Source of the DNA: Flavihumibacter solisilvae
GTDB taxonomy: Bacteria; Bacteroidota; Bacteroidia; Chitinophagales; Chitinophagaceae
DNA length: 64,000 nucleotides
NCBI RefSeq assembly: GCF_000814475.1
Contig: NZ_JSVC01000002.1
Coordinates: 62,001-126,000, forward strand
Direction: 5' to 3'
The position numbers and the translations under genes are program-made. Under the pieces are notes generated by a model, which saw only the letters and a program-made list of their open reading frames with translations, was not told where the DNA came from and did no database searches. This document shows, one piece after another, positions 18,701-26,200 of this stretch; positions within the stretch are counted from its first letter, which is position 1, and every line of letters begins with the position of its first letter.

Positions 18701-18787
18701 AAGACCCGTGCAAATTCTATTCATGCAACACTTAATATTCAATCAGGTAAAAGCGGGACCGAAATAAAACTGGGAGTACGGGTTTGA
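15752..18787 (+). CDS. Two-component propeller sensor with degraded histidine-kinase ATPase domain
   Basis: 1011 residues starting at TTG 15752, the only start available after an in-frame stop at 15737. A signal peptide (to about LLAQ) precedes a periplasmic beta-propeller made of Reg_prop repeats (for example GYIWIATSSGLQRYDG, NVWISTNKGLFRFNP, GYIWMSTGIGIVSFHP), then a Y_Y_Y domain (about 690-780), one membrane helix (about 785-805) and a HisKA_3-like dimerisation region with NLHEDVNTTL and NDVLWSIDPVND. The C-terminal 100 residues align by position with a HATPase domain but lack its N-box (EVLRAPKTRV where ALNNAxKH is expected) and the DxGxG box (QASGVELE). It is therefore probably unable to bind ATP normally and may act as a sensor subunit. 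Two LytS-like genes follow. Confidence 0.85.
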   Translation: MFRFICLIFLAVFGYSGLLAQPHQQFLFTHLGVSDGLSSDNVMAVQQDGSGYIWIATSSGLQRYDGHRFLTIRHEAGNPTSIPDGAIYNIAFDWKNRLWLLLGGTRIGWLDTRDLTFHEVPVKYPREILNKSGAGIYLDRDGKLMLAAVGNAVFTYNEEHREFAEKHNRFTLPKGWKPIHIWQDIKRNYWIGCDSGLVKYNTHAGLMSYRGHNADKDRIIETLGNAQTVVFTYTDRSGRFWMTSWPNSGMKIWSLDTLTGYKKEWQNILGRSINNKYYELRAISELSDSSIMFSGHNLFARMKKDGSDLQVVANNLPGEYSIRYDVVNQLFQDGENNVWISTNKGLFRFNPFAQLFRAVQNRRPSRDSVFEPDVTGIMQTSDGKILVSTWGSGMFSYDSTFKAIESKVVQQGLNEREGMTWCMVQLSNGNILRGNQEGTLFAYDASTGKTRKIKDSIFESSTIRQVVDDGKGYLWFGTQRGFVVKWNPSTGSGTVLHRLQSTVNRLYRDSSGVIWVCTTTSGLLRLDPSSGKIIAHYKMEGMPGTVLRGINATDIIQYNDSIFVIAANGLNLLNIRTGKFRYFSAENGLETNDITNLVKDKDGYIWMSTGIGIVSFHPVKSKLSLYNSADGVHTNAFHVGSSRQLSDGRIAFGTAHDILLFNPYSVTISEYVPPRVFISEMSLMSNPLKLDSVMKLKRVELQHDETSMVIDLSTLTYQNEYPIYYMMEGLEKTWVKAGNQSQAIYNYLPPGDYTFKTGCNNPDGSIGQITRLNITVKAPFWNTRWFYSLIGLAIAAGLFWLDRQRQQRMRSEHQMRTAIAGNLHEDVNTTLQDISMLSEIAGMKAHTQPEKSKEYIYEIQRKSRNMVIAMNDVLWSIDPVNDNMPRTVERIHEVAQAMRSRYDVEVEVDADETIHRLNLSMKIRLEFIIIYKLAILALVEVLRAPKTRVNLYYLKGKLYLFIQASGVELERSNGSTFKYLAEMKTRANSIHATLNIQSGKSGTEIKLGVRV

Positions 18788-18816
18788 AGCGGATCAATTA
18801 ATGGTAAATTAGACAC

Positions 18817-19869
18817 ATGGCGTTAAAGAAGTACAGCAAAAGGGAGCCCATTGCTTTTATATGGATCATGGTCCCTTATGTACCCGTAATTAATTCTATA
18901 ATTTTCGGGAACTGCATTTTTACCACCTGGCAACGTTTCCTTTTGCAATTTTCACTTTCTGCCCTGTATCTTTTTTTCGCCTATTATCTTTTCCGCACTG
19001 TCTCATACCTGATCAGGAAGCGATTTCCGGATAACAGTGATTTATTTCGCCGGATCGGCCTTATGCTGCCGATCTTTTATCTCATGAATGTGCTTATGGT
19101 CACCGGCATGTATTCATACTTTAATACACTTGCCGTGAACGTTTGCGAGCCGCGTACCAGTATGTTCTGGTGGGCAGTTCTTTTTGGTTGCATTACAAGC
19201 ACTATTCTCACTTTTATTAATGAAGCTGTAGCCAACTGGCACAGCTGGAAAATTTCCGTTACTGAAACCGAACAATTGAAAAATGTTTACCAGAAAACAA
19301 AACTTCTCGGCCTGAAGGGGCAGGTAAATCCCCATTTTCTTTTTAACTGCTTTAATTCACTGTCAAGCCTGATCAGCGAAGACGAGACCGAAGCAGAGAA
19401 ATTTCTCAACGAAATGACAAAGGTGCACCGGTATATGCTCCGTGGCGACGATGAATTACTGGTCACACTTGAAGAAGAGCTGAAGTTCGTTACATCTTAC
19501 CTGTATCTTATCCGGGCAAGGTTTGGAAATGCGATCTATGCAAGCATTGAAGTGCGTGCCGAAGATAAACATATGCTGTTGCCTCCGCTTAGCCTGCAGG
19601 CGATACTTGAAAATACGATCTATACGAACAGCACAAGTGCTGCTGACCCCCTGAAAATTCGCATTGGCAGCGGCGGTAGCCATACCCTTGTAATAGAAAA
19701 TTCTGTGCATAGGAAAATAAGACGTGACAATATTGATTATGAGGAAGGACTGGATAACCTTATCGACAAGTATAAGCTACTGAATGAGCCAAAAATCATG
19801 ATTGAAGAATCGGATGCCGAAAGGAAGATCATTATCCCCCTGATAGAGTCTAAGGAAACCTTTGTATGA
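18817..19869 (+). CDS. LytS-like (PF06580) sensor kinase, possibly degenerate
   Basis: 350 residues. The N-terminal half has about four membrane helices (residues about 12-140), with no recognisable extracellular sensor domain. The PF06580 core starts with LKGQVNPHFLFNCFNSLSSL, containing the expected phosphoacceptor His. The ATP-binding part is partly eroded: the N-box reads LQAILENTIYTNS rather than ENAVKHN as in the next gene, and the glycine motif is EEGLDNLIDKY rather than a GIGLNN type. It starts 30 bp after the propeller gene and overlaps the next gene by 4 bp. The tandem arrangement and matched layout indicate gene duplication followed by divergence. Activity may be weak or regulatory. 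Confidence 0.85.
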   Translation: MALKKYSKREPIAFIWIMVPYVPVINSIIFGNCIFTTWQRFLLQFSLSALYLFFAYYLFRTVSYLIRKRFPDNSDLFRRIGLMLPIFYLMNVLMVTGMYSYFNTLAVNVCEPRTSMFWWAVLFGCITSTILTFINEAVANWHSWKISVTETEQLKNVYQKTKLLGLKGQVNPHFLFNCFNSLSSLISEDETEAEKFLNEMTKVHRYMLRGDDELLVTLEEELKFVTSYLYLIRARFGNAIYASIEVRAEDKHMLLPPLSLQAILENTIYTNSTSAADPLKIRIGSGGSHTLVIENSVHRKIRRDNIDYEEGLDNLIDKYKLLNEPKIMIEESDAERKIIIPLIESKETFV

Positions 19870-20915
19870 AATTTTATAAACCACCTAAACATCAATTGTA
19901 CAGTTTCCTGATGTCGATGCCCATCATCGATTTTGTGATGCATTACATCATGTTTGGGGACCGGGTATATTATGAAAGCCAGCTTTGGTTCTTTTCTTTT
20001 CCCCTACTTTTTTTAATGGGAATGGGGTCATGGTATATGCATTACCAGTACGATCACCTGATTTGGCAAAAATTTCCTTTGTTAAGCCAGACCTTTAAAC
20101 GGGTAATGCTGAAGATACCGGTATATGTCATCGTAATGACTCCTTCTGTACTGATCATATTATTCGTATATCATGCCTTTGGTCTTTTCGGATTCCGTTT
20201 AACAACTGACAGTGTAAAATGGGCGCTTGTCGTGGGTTTTTGCGTCAACCTTATATTTAGTACACTTTTTGAAGGCATATATATCATTGGTAAATACAAG
20301 GAAAGTCTTTCCGAAAAGGAAGTACTGGAACAGATGCGGATTGTGCAGGAGTTTGACAATTTGAAGAGCCAGGTAAATCCACATTTTCTTTTTAATTGCT
20401 TCAATACCCTTTCGAGCCTGATTTCGGAAGACAAGAAACAGGCAGAGGTTTTTTTGAATGAATTAAGTAAAGTATACCGATACCTTCTTCGCAGTAATGA
20501 ACACGGTATCACAACCCTGGATTCCGAACTTAAATTTATTGAAAGCTACTGCCAGTTGCTGAAGACGCGCCATGGTGATGGGCTGCAGGTTACCATGGAA
20601 ATCGATAAAAAATATTCTTCCTATATACTTCCCTCCCTTGCTCTTCAACTGGTTGTGGAGAACGCCGTAAAACACAACGTGGTAAGCCGACAGCAACCGC
20701 TGACCATTGAGATCTTCACAACTTCAGCCAAACAGCTTGTCATCAATAACAACCTTCAACGGAAAATGCAGAAGGAAAAATCAACCAGGATAGGTCTCAA
20801 TAATATCAGGGCCAAATACCGGTTGCTCAAACAGGACGGTTTCCAGGTGATCGAAGGAGAAAAAAATTTCATGGTTGTAATGCCACTTGTCTGGAATCAG
20901 TCAGCAACAGGGTGA
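19866..20915 (+). CDS. LytS-like (PF06580) sensor histidine kinase
   Basis: 349 residues with four predicted membrane helices in the first 145 residues, a linker coiled coil (SEKEVLEQMRIVQEFDN) and a complete PF06580 core: LKSQVNPHFLFNCFNTLSSL with the phosphoacceptor His, LPSLALQLVVENAVKHNVV as N-box, and TRIGLNNIRAKYRLL as the glycine box. It begins inside the last codons of the preceding paralogue (ATGA overlap), so the two are translationally coupled. The usual partner, a LytTR response regulator, is absent; the next gene encodes a cytochrome. Relative to the previous gene this copy looks catalytically intact and may be the active subunit of a mixed complex. Confidence 0.88.
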   Translation: MKFYKPPKHQLYSFLMSMPIIDFVMHYIMFGDRVYYESQLWFFSFPLLFLMGMGSWYMHYQYDHLIWQKFPLLSQTFKRVMLKIPVYVIVMTPSVLIILFVYHAFGLFGFRLTTDSVKWALVVGFCVNLIFSTLFEGIYIIGKYKESLSEKEVLEQMRIVQEFDNLKSQVNPHFLFNCFNTLSSLISEDKKQAEVFLNELSKVYRYLLRSNEHGITTLDSELKFIESYCQLLKTRHGDGLQVTMEIDKKYSSYILPSLALQLVVENAVKHNVVSRQQPLTIEIFTTSAKQLVINNNLQRKMQKEKSTRIGLNNIRAKYRLLKQDGFQVIEGEKNFMVVMPLVWNQSATG

Positions 20916-21046
20916 CCATCATTTCAACGCTTGCATCAGCGAATCCACACAGTCGTTTCTTCAGTCCATGCCTTAACATATTGCCGTCGGCGATTTTGCA
21001 TGTTAAATTGTCTTTGCTACCTAAGAATGTTTAAACCTTATCTATT

Positions 21047-21640
21047 ATGCAAAAGTTAGTGTTTGTAATGCTGGCAATCGTTACAGTTGCAGCAATACTG
21101 GTACCTGCCTGCAGGCAGGGTGTGGCAAAAGAAGGTAAAAGCGAAGAAGCAATAACTTCAAACATTGACCTCGTACAGCGAGGCGGGTACCTGGTAAACG
21201 CGATGCTCTGTGATGATTGCCATTCTCCAAAGTCCATGGGACCAAATGGCCCCGAAATCATCCAGGAAAGAAGATTGTCTGGTTATACCTCAGGCAATAA
21301 GCTTCCGGATTTCGACAGCACAGAAGTTAAGAAGGGCTGGGTGATATTCAGTCCCGACTTTACGGGAATAGTTGGTCCCTGGGGCGCATCCTTTGCCGCA
21401 AATATTACAAGCGATCCAACCGGCATCGGCAGCTGGAATTATGAACAGTTTAAAAAAGCATTCATGGGTGGAAAATTGAAAGGCCTTAACGGCACACGCG
21501 ATCTTCTTCCGCCAATGCCTTGGCAGAATTTCAGTAAGCTGGATGACCAGGACGTTCAGGCCATCTATGCATTCCTGAAATCGACCAGGCCGGTCAGGAA
21601 TGTTGTGCCAACTCCCAAAAAATTCAGTGAATTATATTAG
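21047..21640 (+). CDS. Lipoprotein c-type cytochrome (monoheme)
   Basis: 197 residues. The N-terminus is a lipoprotein signal (VTVAAILVPAC, lipobox Cys near residue 22). One heme-attachment motif is present, CDDCH near residues 56-60 in YLVNAMLCDDCHSPKSMGP, and PPMPWQNFSKLDDQDVQAIYAFLKS near the C-terminus supplies a likely axial Met and the closing helix of a class I cytochrome c. It would be an electron carrier anchored at the periplasmic face of a membrane. A single TGTCTTTG box (one mismatch to TAnnTTTG) lies at 21009-21016. It is convergent with the next gene and not obviously linked to an oxidase; partner unknown. Confidence 0.85.
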   Translation: MQKLVFVMLAIVTVAAILVPACRQGVAKEGKSEEAITSNIDLVQRGGYLVNAMLCDDCHSPKSMGPNGPEIIQERRLSGYTSGNKLPDFDSTEVKKGWVIFSPDFTGIVGPWGASFAANITSDPTGIGSWNYEQFKKAFMGGKLKGLNGTRDLLPPMPWQNFSKLDDQDVQAIYAFLKSTRPVRNVVPTPKKFSELY

Positions 21641-21649
21641 TTGCGCGCA

Positions 21650-22162
21650 TCAGAATAAAATTCCGAATTGAAACCCGATAGTAATGGTAGCCGGGTGATC
21701 ATTCCCAAAACGAAAAGGAACAGGTATCGCGACAAACCAGTTGCTTTGCCTGTTCTTTTTCACAATTTTGTTTAGAACTGGTGTGAACCCATACCTTCCT
21801 GAGGTCTCAAATGCGGCACGTCCCGCAAAGGTGAAGCCATTTCCCAGTGCAACCAGCACACCGGGGTGAAAAAGGAAATTGCTCATTTTACTGGTCCCCT
21901 TTTCTGCCCGTACAAAGGGTACGAATTCAGCGGAGAAGCCTATCTTCCCGTTCTTCCAGATATTAATGCCAGTGGGGAGCCCACCCACGTAGTATCCATC
22001 AAAATTATAAACAGGCGCTCCTTTTGAATAGCTGACAATTGGGTGAAGGATGCCAACATATCCCATTACTTTCGGATATACACTTTGGTTAGTTTGTGCA
22101 AAAGCGCTGTAGGGGATACCCGCAACTGTAATTACCAAAAACAGATTGATCATTCGTTTCAT
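21650..22162 (-). CDS. Small exported outer-membrane-like protein, unknown function
   Basis: 170 residues with a signal peptide (MKRMINLFLVITVAGIPYSAFAQ). The mature chain is rich in Gly, Phe and Tyr with short alternating strands (GKIGFSAEFVPFVRA, GNGFTFAGRAAFETSGRYGF) and ends in a hydrophobic strand (ITIGFQFGILF), compatible with a small eight-strand outer-membrane barrel. No named family is recognised. It is downstream of the ChrB-AraC gene on the same strand (45 bp gap) and may be its target or partner. Confidence 0.65.
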   Translation of the reverse strand: MKRMINLFLVITVAGIPYSAFAQTNQSVYPKVMGYVGILHPIVSYSKGAPVYNFDGYYVGGLPTGINIWKNGKIGFSAEFVPFVRAEKGTSKMSNFLFHPGVLVALGNGFTFAGRAAFETSGRYGFTPVLNKIVKKNRQSNWFVAIPVPFRFGNDHPATITIGFQFGILF

Positions 22163-22206
22163 CCCGCAATTTTATCCAGGCACACCCTAAAGGAATAGAA
22201 TGATAC

Positions 22207-23034
22207 TTACTCATTTGGACTTTTATTACTTTTCAGCAGTTTTTTACGATAGGCAGAAGGGCTTTGTCCGTTAAGTTTTTTGAAGATCCTTGTAAAATGA
22301 CTCTGGTCGGAGAATCCTGACAGGTAAGCGATTTCTGTAAGGGAATAGTCAGGATTGCGCATTAGTTCAACAGACCTGTCGATTCGTTGTTTTCTGACAT
22401 ATTCTCCAAATGAAAGATTCTGGAAGTGACGCGAAAACTCCCTGGACAAATAGGAAGGATTTATGTCGAGGCTTTTGGAAAGTTCTTTCAGGGTAATGCC
22501 AGTATCAATCTGGTCCTGGATCATCTCCCTCAATGCGATTGCCCACGCAGGTTTCAGGTTCGTTAAAACATTCAGCAGTGTATTTTCAAAAGGTTGCTGT
22601 GTATGTTGCACATGCTGTAGGTTTTTTGCCCAGCTGTACAGTGCGTCATAGATCGTCATGCCTTTTGCGAGAAGTTCGTGATCGTCCTGGAAGTTATAGG
22701 CAAGTCCGGCAGATATTGCCCATAATCCGGGTGCCTGGAGCGAAAGTTCATGGTGGTCTGTATCAGCAGCACGGACTATAACTGCCAGGGTATCCAATGC
22801 CGGATCTTTAAGGCGGTACTTTTTGATCAAAGCATCGAAAGTACATTGGTCGCCCTTATGCGTAAGCTCGACACCAGGTATGTCGAAGGGAATTGCCTGG
22901 TTAGCCTTCGCTTCTTCGAGTACCCGGTCAAAGGGCACATACATGAACTCAGCGTCCCTGTCAATAAAATTGACAATTAGCCATGGGCATGCGATACGGT
23001 CGATTTTCGGTTTCTCTCTGGTAATCCATTTCAT
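22207..23034 (-). CDS. ChrB-type domain fused to AraC-family DNA-binding domain
   Basis: 275 residues from ATG 23034, where the conserved domain begins (MKWITREKPKIDRIACPWL); an in-frame ATG at 23079 would add 15 residues. Residues about 1-135 match the C-terminal ChrB/chromate-resistance domain: KIDRIACPWLIVNFIDRD, VPFD, IPFDIPGVELTHKGDQCTFD, IVRAADTD and YDALYSWAKN. Residues about 170-270 are a complete AraC double helix-turn-helix (DINPSYLSREFSRHF, and SLTEIAYLSGFSDQSHFTRIF). The fusion suggests a transcription factor sensing an oxyanion or redox cue through the ChrB domain. No chromate transporter ChrA or other resistance gene is near, so the signal is unknown. Confidence 0.88.
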   Translation of the reverse strand: MKWITREKPKIDRIACPWLIVNFIDRDAEFMYVPFDRVLEEAKANQAIPFDIPGVELTHKGDQCTFDALIKKYRLKDPALDTLAVIVRAADTDHHELSLQAPGLWAISAGLAYNFQDDHELLAKGMTIYDALYSWAKNLQHVQHTQQPFENTLLNVLTNLKPAWAIALREMIQDQIDTGITLKELSKSLDINPSYLSREFSRHFQNLSFGEYVRKQRIDRSVELMRNPDYSLTEIAYLSGFSDQSHFTRIFKKLNGQSPSAYRKKLLKSNKSPNE

Positions 23035-23133
23035 GACTAAATCTAAGATGAGCATTCCGGAATTTGTAAAGCAGGGCATTATTTCTACAATTTTCCGGAT
23101 TTCAGTCTAAAATGCCGCGTTGCCTTTCTGGCA

Positions 23134-23141
23134 TAGTTTTG
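23134..23141 (+). promoter_or_regulatory. TAnnTTTG promoter box upstream of the glucan synthase gene
   Basis: TAGTTTTG is an exact TAnnTTTG match in the gap between the ChrB-AraC gene and the glucan synthase gene, giving a leader of roughly 85 bases. No -33 TTG with good spacing is visible, so it may be weak or activator-dependent. The rest of this 200-bp gap has no other feature I can support. Confidence 0.4.
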
Positions 23142-23232
23142 TGGTTAATTTTATACTCAGAATTACTGAACTCCTTCTGGTGTTACTGCGGAATTGACGG
23201 ATTAGTAGTGGATTTCATTTTAAGTGTCCATA

Positions 23233-26200
23233 ATGAAAGTTAATACGAACACCGTTTACGACATCCTTTTACGTATGAGGCAATACTTCAACGGCGATAA
23301 CCCAATGAAGAATTATGCATACGAAGAACCTCTCCGGTCCGAGTTATTGAGTACAGACCAGATGGAGGAGCGCGGGCGCATAGTAGCCACTGCCCACCGT
23401 CTCGCTGAAGGACGAGCACCTGATCAATTGCTCAAAAGACTTGCGGAGAATGAAAAGGTCCTTCTAATCGTGCGCAATCTCCTTGTCGAAGCAGTAAAAG
23501 CCAACCGGATCATCACCCCTGCAGGAGAATGGCTGCTTGATAATTTCTATTTGCTCGAAGAACAGATAGTTATCGGCAAAAAACACCTGCCAAAAGGATA
23601 TAGCCAGAGTCTGCCAAGACTCGCGAATGGTCCATCTGAAGGTCTTCCCCGCGTTTATGACATTGCTTTAGAGATCATCAGTCACAGTGATGGCCGGGTT
23701 GACCTCAGGACCCTCAGTTCGTTTGTAGCCGCATACCAGACAGTGACTAAACTGACATTAGGTGAACTTTGGGCTATACCGATTATGTTGCGACTTGCGC
23801 TGCTGGAGAATCTCCGGAGGGTTGCTTCAAGGATTGCATTGGATAAAATTGACCAGAATCTTGCAGATTTCTGGGCGGAAGAAATGATAGCTGCTGCAGA
23901 GAAAAACCCCAAGAACCTCATCCTGGAAATAGCTGACATGGCGAGGTCAAACCCGCCAATGGAAAGTCCGTTTGTTGCAGAATTCACAAGAAGGTTACAG
24001 GGGAAAGGGCCGGCACTTGCATTACCCCTGCAATGGCTTGAACAGGAGCTTGCGGAAACCGGCCAATCGGCAGGGGATCTCGTAAACTTTGAGAACCAGA
24101 AACAGGCCGCCAACCAGGTTTCGATGAGCAACAGCATCGGTAGCCTGCGTTTTCTGAGTTCCACGAACTGGCAGGAATTTGTCGAAACGATCAGCCTGGT
24201 TGACCAGGCTTTACGGCAGGATATCGGTGGCGTGTACTCGCAGATGGATTTTGCCACACGTGACCGGTATCGTCACGTTGTGGAGAGAATTGCGAAGCAC
24301 AGCGAACTTTCGGAATACGAAGTTGCCCGGATTGCAATTGACCTTGCAGCACAGAGCAATGGACACCCTGAGGTTCATTCGAGAAAGAGTCATGTAGGTT
24401 ATTATTTAGTTGACAAAGGATTGGCGGAAACGGAGGCGAAAGCGAAGATGAAGCGGGGAATTTTTGGCCACACGAAAGTTTTACTTAAACGGATTCCCGT
24501 TGGCGCTTATATTACCTCAATAGTTTTGTTAACGCTGATAATTTCGGGTGCGTTGCTTGAAATGGCATGGCGGGATTCGATTCCGTACTGGCAGCTTGCC
24601 ATTTTTGGTTTTTTCCTTATCACTGCGAACAGTCAGTTTGCGGTATTGGTGGTTAATTGGGTCATCACCCTCCTGGCCCAACCGAAATTGCTGCCCAGGA
24701 TGGACTACTCAAAGGGAATCCCACCTGAAACCCGCACACTTATTGTGATTCCGACAATCATTTCAGACGACGAAAGTGTAGATCATCTTATCGAGGGGCT
24801 GGAAGTGAGATACCTGGCGAATCCGGATGAGAACCTGCATTTCGCTCTGCTGACAGATTTCAGTGATGCGGAAGAAGAATCCCTTCCTGGCGATGATGAC
24901 CTGGTTGCTTATGCCTGCAGCAGGATAAGTGAACTGAATAAAAAATATTTTCGGCGGCGCAGCGAAATCTTTTACCTGTTCCACCGGCCAAGAAAATGGA
25001 ATCCGCGTGAAGGCTGCTGGATGGGATATGAACGCAAGCGGGGTAAACTTGGCGACCTTAATGCACTCCTTCGCGGTGCCGAACGCACGGCATTTTCTGC
25101 GATCGTTGGCGATTATAGCTTTCTTACCAATGTGCGTTATGTAATTACGCTCGACACCGACACCCAGCTGCCGCGGGAAACAGCATGGAAACTTACTGCC
25201 ACGATGGCCCACCCGTTAAATCATCCAGTTTACGTAAGAAACAAGCAACGTATAGTGGACGGTTACGGCATTTTACAACCGCGTGTTGCTGTCAGTCTTC
25301 CAAAGGCCAACAGTTCCTGGTATGCCAGGTTGCATGCGAATGATTCGGGACTGGATCCTTATACCCGGGTAACCTCGGATGTATACCAGGATCTGTTCAG
25401 GGAAGGCTCTTTTATAGGCAAAGGGATTTATGACGTCGATGCTTTTGAACAGGTATTAAAAGCAAGGTTTCCAGAGAATCGTATCCTGAGCCATGACCTG
25501 CTCGAAGGAAATTATGTCAGATCGGGATTACTGAGCGATGTCCAGTTGTATGAAGAATACCCGTCAGGTTACCTCACCGATGTTAATCGGCGCCATCGTT
25601 GGATCCGGGGCGATTGGCAGATCGCAACCTGGATCCTGCCACTTGTACCCGGCACCAGCAAACGACTTATGAGAAACAGGCTTTCTGGCCTGTCACGCTG
25701 GAAAATTTCTGATAATATCCGCAGGAGCCTGGTACCCTTAGCTTTTACCGCGCTGTTTATTTTGTCATGGGCCTGGTTATCGTATTCCTGGCTATGGACT
25801 ATCATTATTATAAGTCTCATCTTTCTCCCGGTGTTACTGCTGATCATCTGGGATGTGTTGCATAAGCCCGAGGACATAAGTTTCAAAGCTCATATCCGTG
25901 AATGCATACAGTCGGGTACAGGTAATATCTCACTGGCACTGTTTACGCTTTCAACCCTTCCCTTTGAAGCCTGGTACAACCTGGATGCAATATTCAGGAC
26001 CCTATGGCGCATGTGTATAACGAACAAGCGTTTGCTCCAATGGACGCCCTCTTCAGACCATTCATCGCAGCCCACAAATTCACTGGCAGCAATGTATCTC
26101 ATTATGTGGAGCGGACCTGCGATCGCATTTCTTACATTTATTTTTTTCAGTTACTTCTCGCCCACAGTAGTAGCAGTAGCCGCACCTCTGCTGATCCTTT

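Noticed and set aside
15752-20915. Standard LytS/LytT two-component pair
   Set aside because: No LytTR or other receiver-domain gene follows; the downstream gene encodes a cytochrome.
22207-23034. Chromate resistance operon
   Set aside because: Only a ChrB-like domain is present; no ChrA transporter or reductase nearby.
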